Source: CAVYUC01 sp963816685
Lineage (GTDB): Bacteria; Bacteroidota; Bacteroidia; Bacteroidales; Prolixibacteraceae
Reading direction: 5' to 3'
Length of the DNA stretch: 64,000 nt
Assembly (NCBI GenBank): GCA_963816685.1
Contig: CAWFMB010000005.1
Span: forward strand, 180,276-244,275
Shown here: positions 1-8,650 of the stretch, piece after piece
Position numbering within the stretch: position 1 is the first letter of the stretch
Layout of the letters: the number at the start of each line of letters is the position of its first letter
Made by a program: the position numbers and the translations under genes
Notes under the pieces: model-generated
Seen by the model: only the letters and a program-made list of their open reading frames with translations
The model's database searches: none
Told to the model about the DNA's origin: nothing

Positions 1-391
1 TTTTGAAATCTTTTAAAGTATTGGTTGCCATTATGTAACTGCTTTCGAACCGTTTTGTTTTAAACAATCCTGTGGACATTCTATGCAGTTCATTCGACAT
101 GTTTTCCATTGACTGTATAATAGTGGAGCGAAATAATTCAGCACATCTGATGCAGGAACTTTCCTGTAATTCAAATGTAAGGTTGTAAGCATTTTTTAAT
201 GCTTCAATGGATCGCTGATAATCCTTGCTTCTTTGATAATTGCCGGAATCCAGAAAATTCTTATTGATTTCAGACAGGTGATCTTTGCAGTTGTGTCCCC
301 CAAACTTACATTCGACCAATTCTATTTTATCCTGTTTGTCATTGAAATATTCGTTATCTTTTGCCGATATAGAAAAAATTCCTTTTTTCAT
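1..391 (-). CDS. Unrecognised hydrophilic protein, partial (runs off left edge)
   Basis: The ATG is at 391 on the minus strand and at least 130 codons are open to the window edge with no stop, so the C-terminus is missing. I do not recognise the family. The visible part starts MKKGIFSISAKDNEYF, is hydrophilic and probably helical, has no signal peptide or membrane segment, and carries cysteines at 28, 35, 80 and 83; the last two form a CIRC pair. It is divergent from the serine hydrolase gene at 607, with a 215-base gap between them. Coding status rests on the long open frame and normal amino-acid composition. Confidence 0.7.
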   Translation of the reverse strand, partial: MKKGIFSISAKDNEYFNDKQDKIELVECKFGGHNCKDHLSEINKNFLDSGNYQRSKDYQRSIEALKNAYNLTFELQESSCIRCAELFRSTIIQSMENMSNELHRMSTGLFKTKRFESSYIMATNTLKDFK

Positions 392-606
392 AAATTATCA
401 GGATAAAATTTTAACCGGGTTAAATTAAATAATTATTTTTCTAAATAGCAATATATAAAATAGTTTTTAGTCTTTTAATTGTTGTTGATAACTTTAAGTG
501 ATTCATTACTTTTAATTTTTTATATTCACCTATGTTAAAGTGGATTAGATAAAATAACTCATTCAGCGAAGTAATTTTAAAGCAGTTGATAAGTAAGATG
601 TAAAAT

Positions 607-2175
607 ATGATTAACAGAAGAAATTTCATCAAAAGTACAGGTTTAAGTGCAGTCGGAGCAGGGTTTTTACCAACTTTAAGCAAGTTTGCAAAATTTAATG
701 GTTTTCCGTTTATACTGCCACGCAGCACTCCGGAAGAGCAGGGAATCTTATCGGAGGGTATTATTCAATTCCTGGATGAGGTGGAAAAAAGCGGGCAGGA
801 ATTTCATAGTCTCATGATTTTGCGGCATGGAAATGTGGTTGCAGAAGGCTGGTGGTTGCCATATTCCGCTGAACACAGGCAGCAGCTGTATTCGGCAAGT
901 AAAAGTTTTACCTCAACTGCCATTGGATTTGCTGTTTCCGATGGATATCTTTCAGTTGACGACCCGGTTGTAAAAATTTTTCAGGAATATGCACCTGTCA
1001 AAATCAACGAAAACCTTGCATCACTGAAGGTAAAACATCTGTTATCGATGTCAGTAGGACATGAAAAGGATTCCATCCGGATTTTGGAAGCTTCTCCTGA
1101 GGGCATTCCCTGGGAGAAAACCTTTTTGAATATACCTGTGGTTTTTGAACCCGGAACTCATTTTTTGTATAATTCAGGTGCAAGTTTTATGCTCAGTGCA
1201 ATTGTTAAAAAAGTGACAGGATATACAGTGCACGAATACCTGCATCCAAGATTGTATGAGCCGCTGGACATTGCTGATGCCACCTGGACAGAAAATTTTG
1301 AAGGAATTAATATGGGCGCTTCGCATCTGAGGATGAAAACAGAAAATCTTGCCAAATTTGGCCAGTTGTACCTGCAAAAAGGGAAATGGAACGGGAAACA
1401 GGTTTTATCCGAAAGCTGGATAAAAGAAGCTTCATCAAAGCAAATGGAAAACGGGAACAATGACAGCAGCTGGGGTTATGGCTATGGTTATCAGTTTTGG
1501 CTGAATCCTCCCGGTGGATTCCGGGCCGATGGTGCGTTCGGGCAATTTAGTATGGTTTTTCCTGAAAAGGATGCAGTGGTGACAATCACAAGTGAAAGCA
1601 TTGACACAGCAAAAACCATGCAGATGGTTTGGGATATCCTGGTACCTTCAATGAAAAATACGAAGGTTTCTGAAAATCAAACAGAATACAACAGGCTGTT
1701 AAATCAGTTAAAATCTTTAAAACATATTCCTCCTCAATTTTCGGCAACATCATCTGCAGCTTCCAAAGTTACAGGGAAAGAATATGTACTGGATAAGAAT
1801 GAATTTGGTGCAAAATCAGTTTCCTTCCGTTTTGGGGATGATAAATGTGTATTCACATTGAAGGAAGAGGGAAAGCCGGATGTAGTAATTAAACATGGAA
1901 TGAATTTCTGGATGAGGGAAGGAAATTACAAACCACGGCCACATTCGCTGTTTTCACTGCGTCGCATTGATTTCGACTCAATTGTTGCTGCCAGTGCAAC
2001 ATGGCAAGATGAAAATACACTGGTACTGAGCTGGCGCCATATCGAAACTGTTCATGGAGATACCCTTACCTGCATTTTTGATAACGATAACATTACGATT
2101 AAATTCCTGTTTAGCATTGCAAGGCTGAGCAACGAACCGGACGACCGTCCCGGTTTGACCGGAAAGATGGTGTAA
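607..2175 (+). CDS. Exported serine hydrolase, class C beta-lactamase-like family
   Basis: A 522-residue protein of the beta-lactamase/penicillin-binding-like serine hydrolase family (Pfam Beta-lactamase type). It opens with a Tat-type leader (RRNFIK followed by a short hydrophobic stretch), so periplasmic export is likely. The catalytic SxxK motif is S96-A-S-K99 and the second motif is Y188-N-S. A C-terminal extension of about 150 residues after the hydrolase domain is of unknown role. Members act as esterases, peptidases or amidases; substrate cannot be told from sequence. It is convergent with the glycosidase-like gene that ends at 2224. Confidence 0.9.
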   Translation: MINRRNFIKSTGLSAVGAGFLPTLSKFAKFNGFPFILPRSTPEEQGILSEGIIQFLDEVEKSGQEFHSLMILRHGNVVAEGWWLPYSAEHRQQLYSASKSFTSTAIGFAVSDGYLSVDDPVVKIFQEYAPVKINENLASLKVKHLLSMSVGHEKDSIRILEASPEGIPWEKTFLNIPVVFEPGTHFLYNSGASFMLSAIVKKVTGYTVHEYLHPRLYEPLDIADATWTENFEGINMGASHLRMKTENLAKFGQLYLQKGKWNGKQVLSESWIKEASSKQMENGNNDSSWGYGYGYQFWLNPPGGFRADGAFGQFSMVFPEKDAVVTITSESIDTAKTMQMVWDILVPSMKNTKVSENQTEYNRLLNQLKSLKHIPPQFSATSSAASKVTGKEYVLDKNEFGAKSVSFRFGDDKCVFTLKEEGKPDVVIKHGMNFWMREGNYKPRPHSLFSLRRIDFDSIVAASATWQDENTLVLSWRHIETVHGDTLTCIFDNDNITIKFLFSIARLSNEPDDRPGLTGKMV

Positions 2176-2223
2176 AATCCAGCGATGTGTTATTTACATA
2201 TCCAGGTTGAAAATCTTCAGAAT

Positions 2224-4386
2224 TCAGGCAAGGTCAATACCAATAATCTCGTGATCGTAAATTTGAGGCACTGACAGTACCACTTTATTTCCTGATAATA
2301 TGTAATCAGATTTTTTCTGACTCACCAGCAGGTGAACATCTTTTACTTTTTCACCTTCCGGAATTTCAATTTTTACCTCTGCGGTTACCGGAATAAATTC
2401 CCGGAACGGGCCTTTCATCATCATTGGGTTTGTAAAATTTACCAGATGAACGGTCATTGAATTTTTCTGCTTCCATACAGTTACATCCATTACGCCGGAG
2501 CCATTTATTTCAACAACCGGTTTTTCGTTTAATGCCCAGAGGATAGTATTTTGAAGCAATTTACCATGATCGGCACTCATAATTTGCCAGAAAGTCCGGT
2601 CGATATCACCCGGAAAATAGGCAACCCTGCTTTTTCCTGTATCGTTCAAATAAAGTCCGCGGATATCTGTTTCCGGTATGCGCGGATAAACATGTTCCAT
2701 AGGCAAATCAGGGTACGAAGGAATCAGGGTTACAGGTTCAGGAAACGGAGCAGTTGGTTTTACATTGACCATGTAGACTGAATTGATGATCCGGAAAGCC
2801 TCTTCCAAATCTTCCAATACAGGATGAAACAGTTTTGTCGTATTGTTTTCCTTTAGCCGCAGATAACTGTTTTGCATTGGCCCTTCCACCTTCCCGTCAA
2901 ATGATACACCAAATAAATCAGCAAGGCCGAAATCAGGGCGTTGGCTGCCATTTTCATCGTAAAGCGAAGTTTCAAAAGTTGCCAGCAGGTTGCCTCCCTT
3001 TTCAGTAAAGTTTCGCAACTGGTTGCATTGTTTGGAAGATAGTGCAGCGCTGTTTGGCAAAATGAGCAATTTAAATGGTTGAAGATGTTCATCATCAAGT
3101 AAGCGATCATTCACCATTTCAAATGGAATCCGGGCTTCAATCAATGCCTGGTACATTCCATGTTCGTGGTCCCCGTTTTTCTGTTGCCACTTTTCATTTC
3201 CGTAATTTCTGTCCTGTTCGCTGAAAACCAATCCTACTCTTGCCAGTGAACGTGTATTTCTAAGGTACGGTTCGTTCCGGTAATGTTCCTGATATATTTT
3301 ATCCACAACATCGAGCCAGCGTTTGTCGTACAGGACACCGGAAAATTTTGTAAACCAGGGGCGCATACCATTGGCAGTACCTTCGGCCACCCACATCCGC
3401 ACTTCAGCTTCGCTTTGAACCGAATCTTTCCACCGGTATTGTTCTTCAACACCCACACTGAAAATCCCACCCAAGGGTTTCATCCCAATGGAAGCGCGCA
3501 GTTCTTTGGCAACTTTCCCGTTTGACCATGGCATGGTATAACCGTTGCGCGCCTGGTGATCCGTAAAAACAATATCCGAGAGCTGTCCTGTAACTACCTT
3601 GTCGGGAAAACCATTGGGAATAAAACGCGAAGTTGATTTCTCCTTCCTGATAATTTCATCCCAAAGCAGCCAGAGTTCCCTCAGCCGGTTTGTTTTCCAT
3701 TCGGAATATTTTTGAAAAACTGCATCGGAATGATTTTCAGACCTTGGCAATTCAAGTCCCGAATAACTTTTAAAGTTGTTTTTACAATGATCACAGTAGC
3801 AAATTCCATGGCCTGCCCAGCGATTGGCGAAAATACCATCGGGCTGATAGCGCTCCATGATTTCCTTGTGGACTTTCGACATAAAATCGAAGTTGTACGG
3901 CCCAAGAGCACAGGTTACCCACAATTCGGGATTGGCCCAGTGGCGACGTTTTTCACCATCTTCAGTCACTGCAATCCAGTCGGGATGTTCGTCGTATCCA
4001 TTTTGCCATGTGGCATGTGGATCGGTACGCGCAATGATGGACATGTTCATTTTCCGGGAACCTTTCACGAGGTATCCAAACGAATCGGAATTACCGAGCC
4101 AGCTGCTTCGGTGGTGCAGCGGTATATCCGTAGGATAAAAAGCGACAACTCCGCCGGCACTTAATGTGGTTCCGTCGGCATGTACTTTTTTAAAATAGCT
4201 GAGCCAGAAATCGGGATCGAAATTTCCCGGATCATTTTCAACAAGTGTGAGTTGTGCCCATCGCATTGGTTTGTCAAACCAGGTTGCTTCTGTCCTGCTT
4301 TCGGAACCGGCCAAAAAGGAAGGGCTGAATAAAGCGGATGCACCGGCTACCGCAGCACCTGATTTAATGAAATTTCTCCTGTCCAT
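2224..4386 (-). CDS. Tat-exported putative glycoside hydrolase (GHL6-like with GATase-like middle domain)
   Basis: A 720-residue protein with a Tat leader (RRNFIKS then an Ala-rich hydrophobic segment). Residues about 35-380 look like the hypothetical glycosyl hydrolase 6 TIM barrel (GHL6), including an F-A-N-R-W-A-G stretch and a CYCDHC cysteine cluster. Residues about 380-520 resemble the beta-galactosidase trimerisation (class I amidotransferase-like) domain, and a beta-sandwich follows. The family is expected to cleave glycosides, but the substrate is unknown. The neighbouring Gfo/Idh/MocA oxidoreductase and PQQ-propeller gene on the same strand suggest a carbohydrate catabolic setting. 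Its start lies six bases from a 160-bp sequence that recurs at 21.2 kb. Confidence 0.8.
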   Translation of the reverse strand: MDRRNFIKSGAAVAGASALFSPSFLAGSESRTEATWFDKPMRWAQLTLVENDPGNFDPDFWLSYFKKVHADGTTLSAGGVVAFYPTDIPLHHRSSWLGNSDSFGYLVKGSRKMNMSIIARTDPHATWQNGYDEHPDWIAVTEDGEKRRHWANPELWVTCALGPYNFDFMSKVHKEIMERYQPDGIFANRWAGHGICYCDHCKNNFKSYSGLELPRSENHSDAVFQKYSEWKTNRLRELWLLWDEIIRKEKSTSRFIPNGFPDKVVTGQLSDIVFTDHQARNGYTMPWSNGKVAKELRASIGMKPLGGIFSVGVEEQYRWKDSVQSEAEVRMWVAEGTANGMRPWFTKFSGVLYDKRWLDVVDKIYQEHYRNEPYLRNTRSLARVGLVFSEQDRNYGNEKWQQKNGDHEHGMYQALIEARIPFEMVNDRLLDDEHLQPFKLLILPNSAALSSKQCNQLRNFTEKGGNLLATFETSLYDENGSQRPDFGLADLFGVSFDGKVEGPMQNSYLRLKENNTTKLFHPVLEDLEEAFRIINSVYMVNVKPTAPFPEPVTLIPSYPDLPMEHVYPRIPETDIRGLYLNDTGKSRVAYFPGDIDRTFWQIMSADHGKLLQNTILWALNEKPVVEINGSGVMDVTVWKQKNSMTVHLVNFTNPMMMKGPFREFIPVTAEVKIEIPEGEKVKDVHLLVSQKKSDYILSGNKVVLSVPQIYDHEIIGIDLA

Positions 4387-4392
4387 TTTATT

Positions 4393-4552
4393 TTTTCATC
4401 TGTACAAATTATTATACTACTCATTAGTTGTTGGTTAAACTTTATTTCTTTATCCACTTTTTCACCCGATGCCCGCCTGACCATCGGGCAGGGAACTCAC
4501 ATGTAATTTGTTCATCGGTGTTTGTGTTTTTCTGCAAACATGTTCGTTTCAT
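4393..4552 (-). repeat. 160-bp repeat, left copy (inverted relative to 21192-21351)
   Basis: Read on the minus strand this matches 21192-21351 over 160 bases with one mismatch that I can see (GAGTAGTATAAT here, GAGTAATATAAT there). Similarity stops abruptly at both ends. Both copies begin with the same ATG of a 36-codon ORF (MKRTCLQKNTNT...), contain the imperfect palindrome GCCCGATGGTCAGGCGGGC, and end with CAGATGAAAA. Here that terminal ATG is followed by a stop within two codons and the real gene starts just beyond. Confidence 0.9.
4442..4552 (-). CDS. Small ORF within the 160-bp repeat (36 codons)
   Basis: ATG at 4552, stop near 4442, encoding a basic peptide beginning MKRTCLQKNTNTDEQ and ending VKKWIKK. 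It is conserved without change in the second repeat copy at 21192. I do not recognise it. It could be a leader peptide, a small protein, or simply part of a DNA-level repeat; identical DNA in both copies means conservation gives no evidence for selection on the protein. Confidence 0.3.
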   Translation of the reverse strand: MKRTCLQKNTNTDEQITCEFPARWSGGHRVKKWIKK

Positions 4553-4622
4553 GGTAAAGAAAGAAAATTATATCTCTGTTTAATGACTTTTCCACCTTGT
4601 TTTTATTTTTCCTGAACAGAAA

Positions 4623-5987
4623 TTATACCTGTTCAGGAAGAAGGAAAGGATCTCTGTACAACTTGGTCAGGTATGAATTTGCTTCCTCATCGTCTGTAAA
4701 TGTTTCAGTATCCGGATTAAAATGAAGTGTTCTTTTTAAGCGGGTGGCAATATTTCCCAAATGGCAAAGTGATGTAGATAAATGTCCTTCCCGGATTTCA
4801 GCATTCAGGTCTTGCCAATTCCGGGATTTGACACAACTGATAAAATTGGTGAAATGGTTGACTACAGAATCGGCAGTGGCAGGTTCATTATTGCTGAAAA
4901 CCGGTCCTTCTTCTTCTTTATATGAAGAAAATCCGGAGGGTGTCAGTTTTATATCGCTGAAGTAAACTTTGCTTGTCCCTTCATCTTCATTTTCCATGCT
5001 CATCCACCCTTTTGAACCATAAATTAGATCGCCTACCCGAATTCCGGCTTCTGAATTAGTACCCAGACCTCGTACTTCAAACTGAAGAATTGAACCATCT
5101 GCATATTCAAACTGTATCTGTTGCATATTGGGAGTTTCCTGGTCGGAGTCCCAGATAAAGTAATTTCCGGTGCCCTGAATTTTTACAGGATGTGTATCTT
5201 TTCCAAGTGCCCAGCGGGCAATGTCGGCCTGATGAATCCCCTGGTTGCCAAAGTCACCGCAACCTGTATCCCAAAACCAGTGCCATTTGTAATGAAAACG
5301 GTTTTCGTTGAACGGCCTGTATGGTGCCGGACCGAGAAAGGTGTTCCAATCCACACCTTCAGGAATTTTACTGTCTTTTACATGCCCTATACTTCCGCGC
5401 GGTTTCAGGCAAAGGCCGCGCGCCATGTAAATTTTTCCAAGGCCTTCATCTTTCATGAAATTCATTGCATTTATTGTGGCGGTCTGACTTCGTGCCTGTG
5501 TTCCGGTCTGAACAACACGGTTGTATTTTCGCGCTGCTTCCACTATTTTCCGCCCTTCTTCAATGGTATGCGAAACCGGTTTTTCCACATAAACATCCTT
5601 TCCTGCCTGACAGGCCCATATCGCATGCAACGCGTGCCAGTGATTCGGCGTTGCAATTGAAACAGCATCAATATCTTTATTTTCAAGGATTTTACGGTAT
5701 TCAGTTTCAGTGATTGGTTTTTTGCCGGTTAACTTTTCAATATCTGCTGCTGCTTCAGGTAATAACCGCTGATCGATATCGCAAACAGCAGCAATGTTAA
5801 CATTTGGGATTTTTGAAAGTGCCCTGTAATGATCCTTCCCCCGGCTCCTTATTCCGATAACTGCAATGTTCACCATCTCATTCGGTGATTTTGACACTGA
5901 ATTCCGGATGAACGGAACACTCATTACTGCTCCCGAAGAAGCAACAGTTACTTGCTTTATAAAGGCACGTCTTTCAATGTTTTTCAT
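4623..5987 (-). CDS. Gfo/Idh/MocA family oxidoreductase, Tat-exported
   Basis: A 454-residue NAD(P)-dependent sugar/polyol dehydrogenase family protein. It has a Tat leader (ERRAFIKQVTVASSG), a Rossmann domain with GIRSRGKDH, the diagnostic EKP motif in VYVEKPVSHTIEEGRK, and a C-terminal alpha/beta domain with the GIHQADIARWALG segment that normally supplies catalytic Asp/His residues. Exported members of this family are frequent in Bacteroidota polysaccharide loci. They oxidise or reduce sugar derivatives, sometimes acting as retaining glycosidases as in GH109; the exact activity cannot be assigned. It is followed on the same strand by the GHL6-like gene after a 236-base gap holding the 160-bp repeat. 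Confidence 0.9.
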   Translation of the reverse strand: MKNIERRAFIKQVTVASSGAVMSVPFIRNSVSKSPNEMVNIAVIGIRSRGKDHYRALSKIPNVNIAAVCDIDQRLLPEAAADIEKLTGKKPITETEYRKILENKDIDAVSIATPNHWHALHAIWACQAGKDVYVEKPVSHTIEEGRKIVEAARKYNRVVQTGTQARSQTATINAMNFMKDEGLGKIYMARGLCLKPRGSIGHVKDSKIPEGVDWNTFLGPAPYRPFNENRFHYKWHWFWDTGCGDFGNQGIHQADIARWALGKDTHPVKIQGTGNYFIWDSDQETPNMQQIQFEYADGSILQFEVRGLGTNSEAGIRVGDLIYGSKGWMSMENEDEGTSKVYFSDIKLTPSGFSSYKEEEGPVFSNNEPATADSVVNHFTNFISCVKSRNWQDLNAEIREGHLSTSLCHLGNIATRLKRTLHFNPDTETFTDDEEANSYLTKLYRDPFLLPEQV

Positions 5988-6174
5988 GATTCAGGCTATT
6001 TTATGATTTGTCGAATAACTACTTGAACGGCAAACTTTGGAACTGCCACTAAGTTAGATAAAATCTGTTCAAATCAGAAAATGAAATGCTCTAAAATCAG
6101 AAGTTAAAAAGTTCGGTTTAAATGAAAGAGGTTTTTTAATTCTGCTTTCTTTTTAAAATCTGTCTGGATGAAAC

Positions 6175-7411
6175 TTAATTTCCAATACAAAAAAGGTGTT
6201 TGTTACCGCGCAAATATATTTTGCCGTTGCTGATTGCCGGTGAGGCATTCATTTTTTCACCAATTGAATTTTGTGAAACAATGACGTACGCAGGTCCTGG
6301 TTTTATCACTGTTATTGTGCCTTCATCGTTTGGCATGTACACCAACCCGCCGGCAAGAACCGGCGAAGAATATTGTTTACCGAGATCTTCAGTCCATACT
6401 ATATTCCCGGTTGCCACTTCAATGCAATGAACGCGGCCATTGGTCATTGTAGAAAAAAGGTAATCTTCCGGTAGTAACCGGCGAGGGTACATAATAGGCT
6501 CCTTTTGTGGTTTGCCAGATAACATGACTGTTTGTAACATCGCCTGAGCCATCGGGTTTTATTGCAAGCAGATGGCGTTGCGGCCAGGCACTGCTCACAA
6601 GCAACAATCCATTTTTTTCATTGTAAACGGGGCTGGAGCAAAAATCTTCTGAGGGGCCACTCACAAACCAGTATTTTGATCCGTTGTCAGGGTTATAGGA
6701 AGCAATTTCCTTGTTGCCGCAAAATATCAACTGGGTTTTCCCTGCAAGTTCCCTGATGATTGGTGTGCTAAAACTGTGTGCCGGATTTTCGTGCCGTACT
6801 TTCCAGATGATTTTTCCGTCAGTTTTATTTAGTGCAGCAACAAAAGCATCGCCCATGCTGTCGCCGTTAATAATAACTTTGTCTTTGTACAGCACCGGTG
6901 AACAACTGTATCCATGCGGGCTGGAGAATTTACCCGGCTTACTTGTCCATACTCGTTTCCCTTCAAAATCATAAGCGGAAACCACTGCATCTTCACCGTC
7001 AAGAAAAGACACGTAAACAAGCTTTCCATCGGTGGCAGGAGTGCCTGATGCAAAGCTGTTGTCGTTGTGTTTGCCTTCAAAAGAACCTTTAAAAATGATA
7101 GCTTGCCACAGTAATTTTCCTGATACTTTATCATAGCACAGCAGTAACTTTTCCTGTTTATCCGGAAGGGCAGAAGTGAGGAATAATTTATTTTCCCAGA
7201 TAACCGGTGAAGAATATCCGTTACCCGGAACTTCAATTTTCCAGACGACATTCGTGCTGGCATCCCAATGGGTTGGCAGATTGGTTTCCTGACTGCTGCC
7301 GTCGCCATTGGGACCACGCCAGCACGGCCAGTTCTGCGCCTTAATTCCTGAAAAACTTATTAAGAAAACGAAAAGGAAAAATGCAGGTATTCCGTGATGA
7401 TTAATTTTCAT
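6175..7411 (-). pseudogene. PQQ-like beta-propeller protein, frameshifted
   Basis: One gene split into two frames. The first frame (7411 to 6419) encodes a signal peptide ending near IKAQ, then WPCWRGPNGDGSS and several PQQ-propeller blades with WRG/GKLLWQ/GKIIWK-type repeats. After VPSPVTTG it drifts into non-family sequence. The second frame resumes as EDYLFSTMTNGRVHC and ends at 6175 with YLRGNKHLFCIGN. A one-base change near 6466-6472 restores a continuous protein of about 411 residues. Such proteins are periplasmic and often lie in carbohydrate loci of Bacteroidota. The shift may be a true mutation or a sequencing/assembly error. Confidence 0.85.
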
Positions 7412-7994
7412 TTTATTGCTGATTTATCTGCTGTTGTTTTTTGCTAAAAATATAAATTTTACCTTATATCTGCTAAGTTTTTAATTTTTTAAAACCAAAT
7501 TATCCTGATGATCTGAAAATGGAATAAGAAGAAAATTAAATACTTTCTCTTCTTATCGGTTTTCCTGCATTGCATTAAAGGTTAAAAGAAACCCTTCCCT
7601 TATATCCGGATAATACCATCACCGTATTTTCTTCGGACTTTATTCGCAGTATCTTCGCAGTATCTTCGCACTTGGTTCGCGATTTCGCGAATGAACTGCG
7701 AAGAAACTCCGAATTTAATCCGAAGATAATATAGCTTTGGTATTGCTTTGGTATGCACAAGGTATAGTGGATTGTGGTTAATCAACCGATCCAATCGTAA
7801 GAGGTATGAACATGAGAGAGCTATTGGCAGAAAACGGGCAGGAACAAGATGATTTTTACTCCACCGGAAAATTACAGCATCCTAAATCCGGTCTCCTTCA
7901 GGTGATGCACTGGCCAGGAGACACAAAAAAAGCCTGTCTCAATGGAGACAGACTTTTAAAACTGCTTATTTACAGCCTATTTACTTGAAAATTA
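7412..7994. other. Intergenic region with GCGAA-rich inverted repeats
   Basis: No convincing gene. From about 7630 to 7745 the sequence is rich in short related units: GTATCTTCGCA occurs twice in tandem (7651-7671), TTCGCGATTTCGCGAA forms a hairpin near 7676-7691, and CTGCGAAG...CCGAA...CCGAAG units mirror CTTCGGAC...TTCGCAG upstream. Two short overlapping minus-strand frames exist here but look like by-products of the repeat. A terminator for the gene at 7995 occupies 7924-7953. Confidence 0.5.
7924..7953 (-). terminator. Rho-independent terminator of the HMA-like gene
   Basis: Read leftward, a 7-bp stem CTGTCTC/GAGACAG with a four-base loop is followed by GC and a run of seven T. It lies about 40 bases after the stop at 7995. 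Confidence 0.8.
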
Positions 7995-8381
7995 CTACCA
8001 TTCTTTTGAAAGTGTGTCTGCACTTATTGTATCTTTTGGTTGTACACTTTCACGTGTTTTACAATCGTCAGGAAGCATATCATAAGCTTCATCGGTTGCC
8101 ATATGATTTGGAGTATCAAATCCGGCTTCAGCAATTGCTAATTCAACTGCATCCACATCAGCGCTTGCATCATCAAATGTAACTTCAAGTTGCTGAGTGT
8201 CATTATCCCATTCTGCCTGTGAAACTCCATCTACTGATTTTGCAGCCTGTTCAATTTGATCTTTACAGGTTTCACCTGCTTTTACTTTAATTTTTTCGGT
8301 TTTGTCTGCTGCAAATACTGTAACTACTGCAAACATAAACATTGCGATTAATCCTAATACTTTTGTTTTCATGACTTTCAT
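7995..8381 (-). CDS. Secreted HMA-like (heavy-metal-associated) domain protein
   Basis: A 128-residue protein with an N-terminal signal peptide (hydrophobic core to about residue 25, TVFAAD cleavage region). Residues about 28-95 have the ferredoxin-like pattern of HMA domains: KIKVKAGETCKDQIEQAAKS, then V-D-G-V...VTFDD...ELAIAEAGFD. The usual GMTCxxC metal loop is reduced to GETCKDQ with one cysteine, so copper-type binding may be weak or absent. A second cysteine occurs in the tail (DDCKTRE). Two in-frame ATG codons (8381 and 8372) are possible starts. It is followed by a clear terminator and looks monocistronic. Confidence 0.75.
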   Translation of the reverse strand: MKVMKTKVLGLIAMFMFAVVTVFAADKTEKIKVKAGETCKDQIEQAAKSVDGVSQAEWDNDTQQLEVTFDDASADVDAVELAIAEAGFDTPNHMATDEAYDMLPDDCKTRESVQPKDTISADTLSKEW

Positions 8382-8650
8382 TTTTTAATTGTTTAAGAAC
8401 TAACTTTCGAACTATTTAAAGTCAAGAGTTATGCCATGCCAGCTAAATATAATTAAGTCGTTTATATTGTGGTAGTTGCAATTTTTTAGGAATGAACAAT
8501 GAATATCAAAATGATAAAAATTTATCAAAGGGATAATATTAACCTGAAATTCATCCAGAGATAATTTAATTACCGAAAAGCCGTTCAATTGAACGTGGGC
8601 AGGATTGTCTGTTTTTTTGATAATTTTGAAAACTGATTTTTATTAAACAG

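Noticed and set aside
3712..4164. 150-codon plus-strand frame inside the GHL6-like gene
   Set aside because: Antisense to a well-supported coding region, no family resemblance.
7575..7794. Two overlapping minus-strand frames of about 60 codons
   Set aside because: Their open length follows from the GCGAA-type repeats; composition and lack of homology do not support coding.
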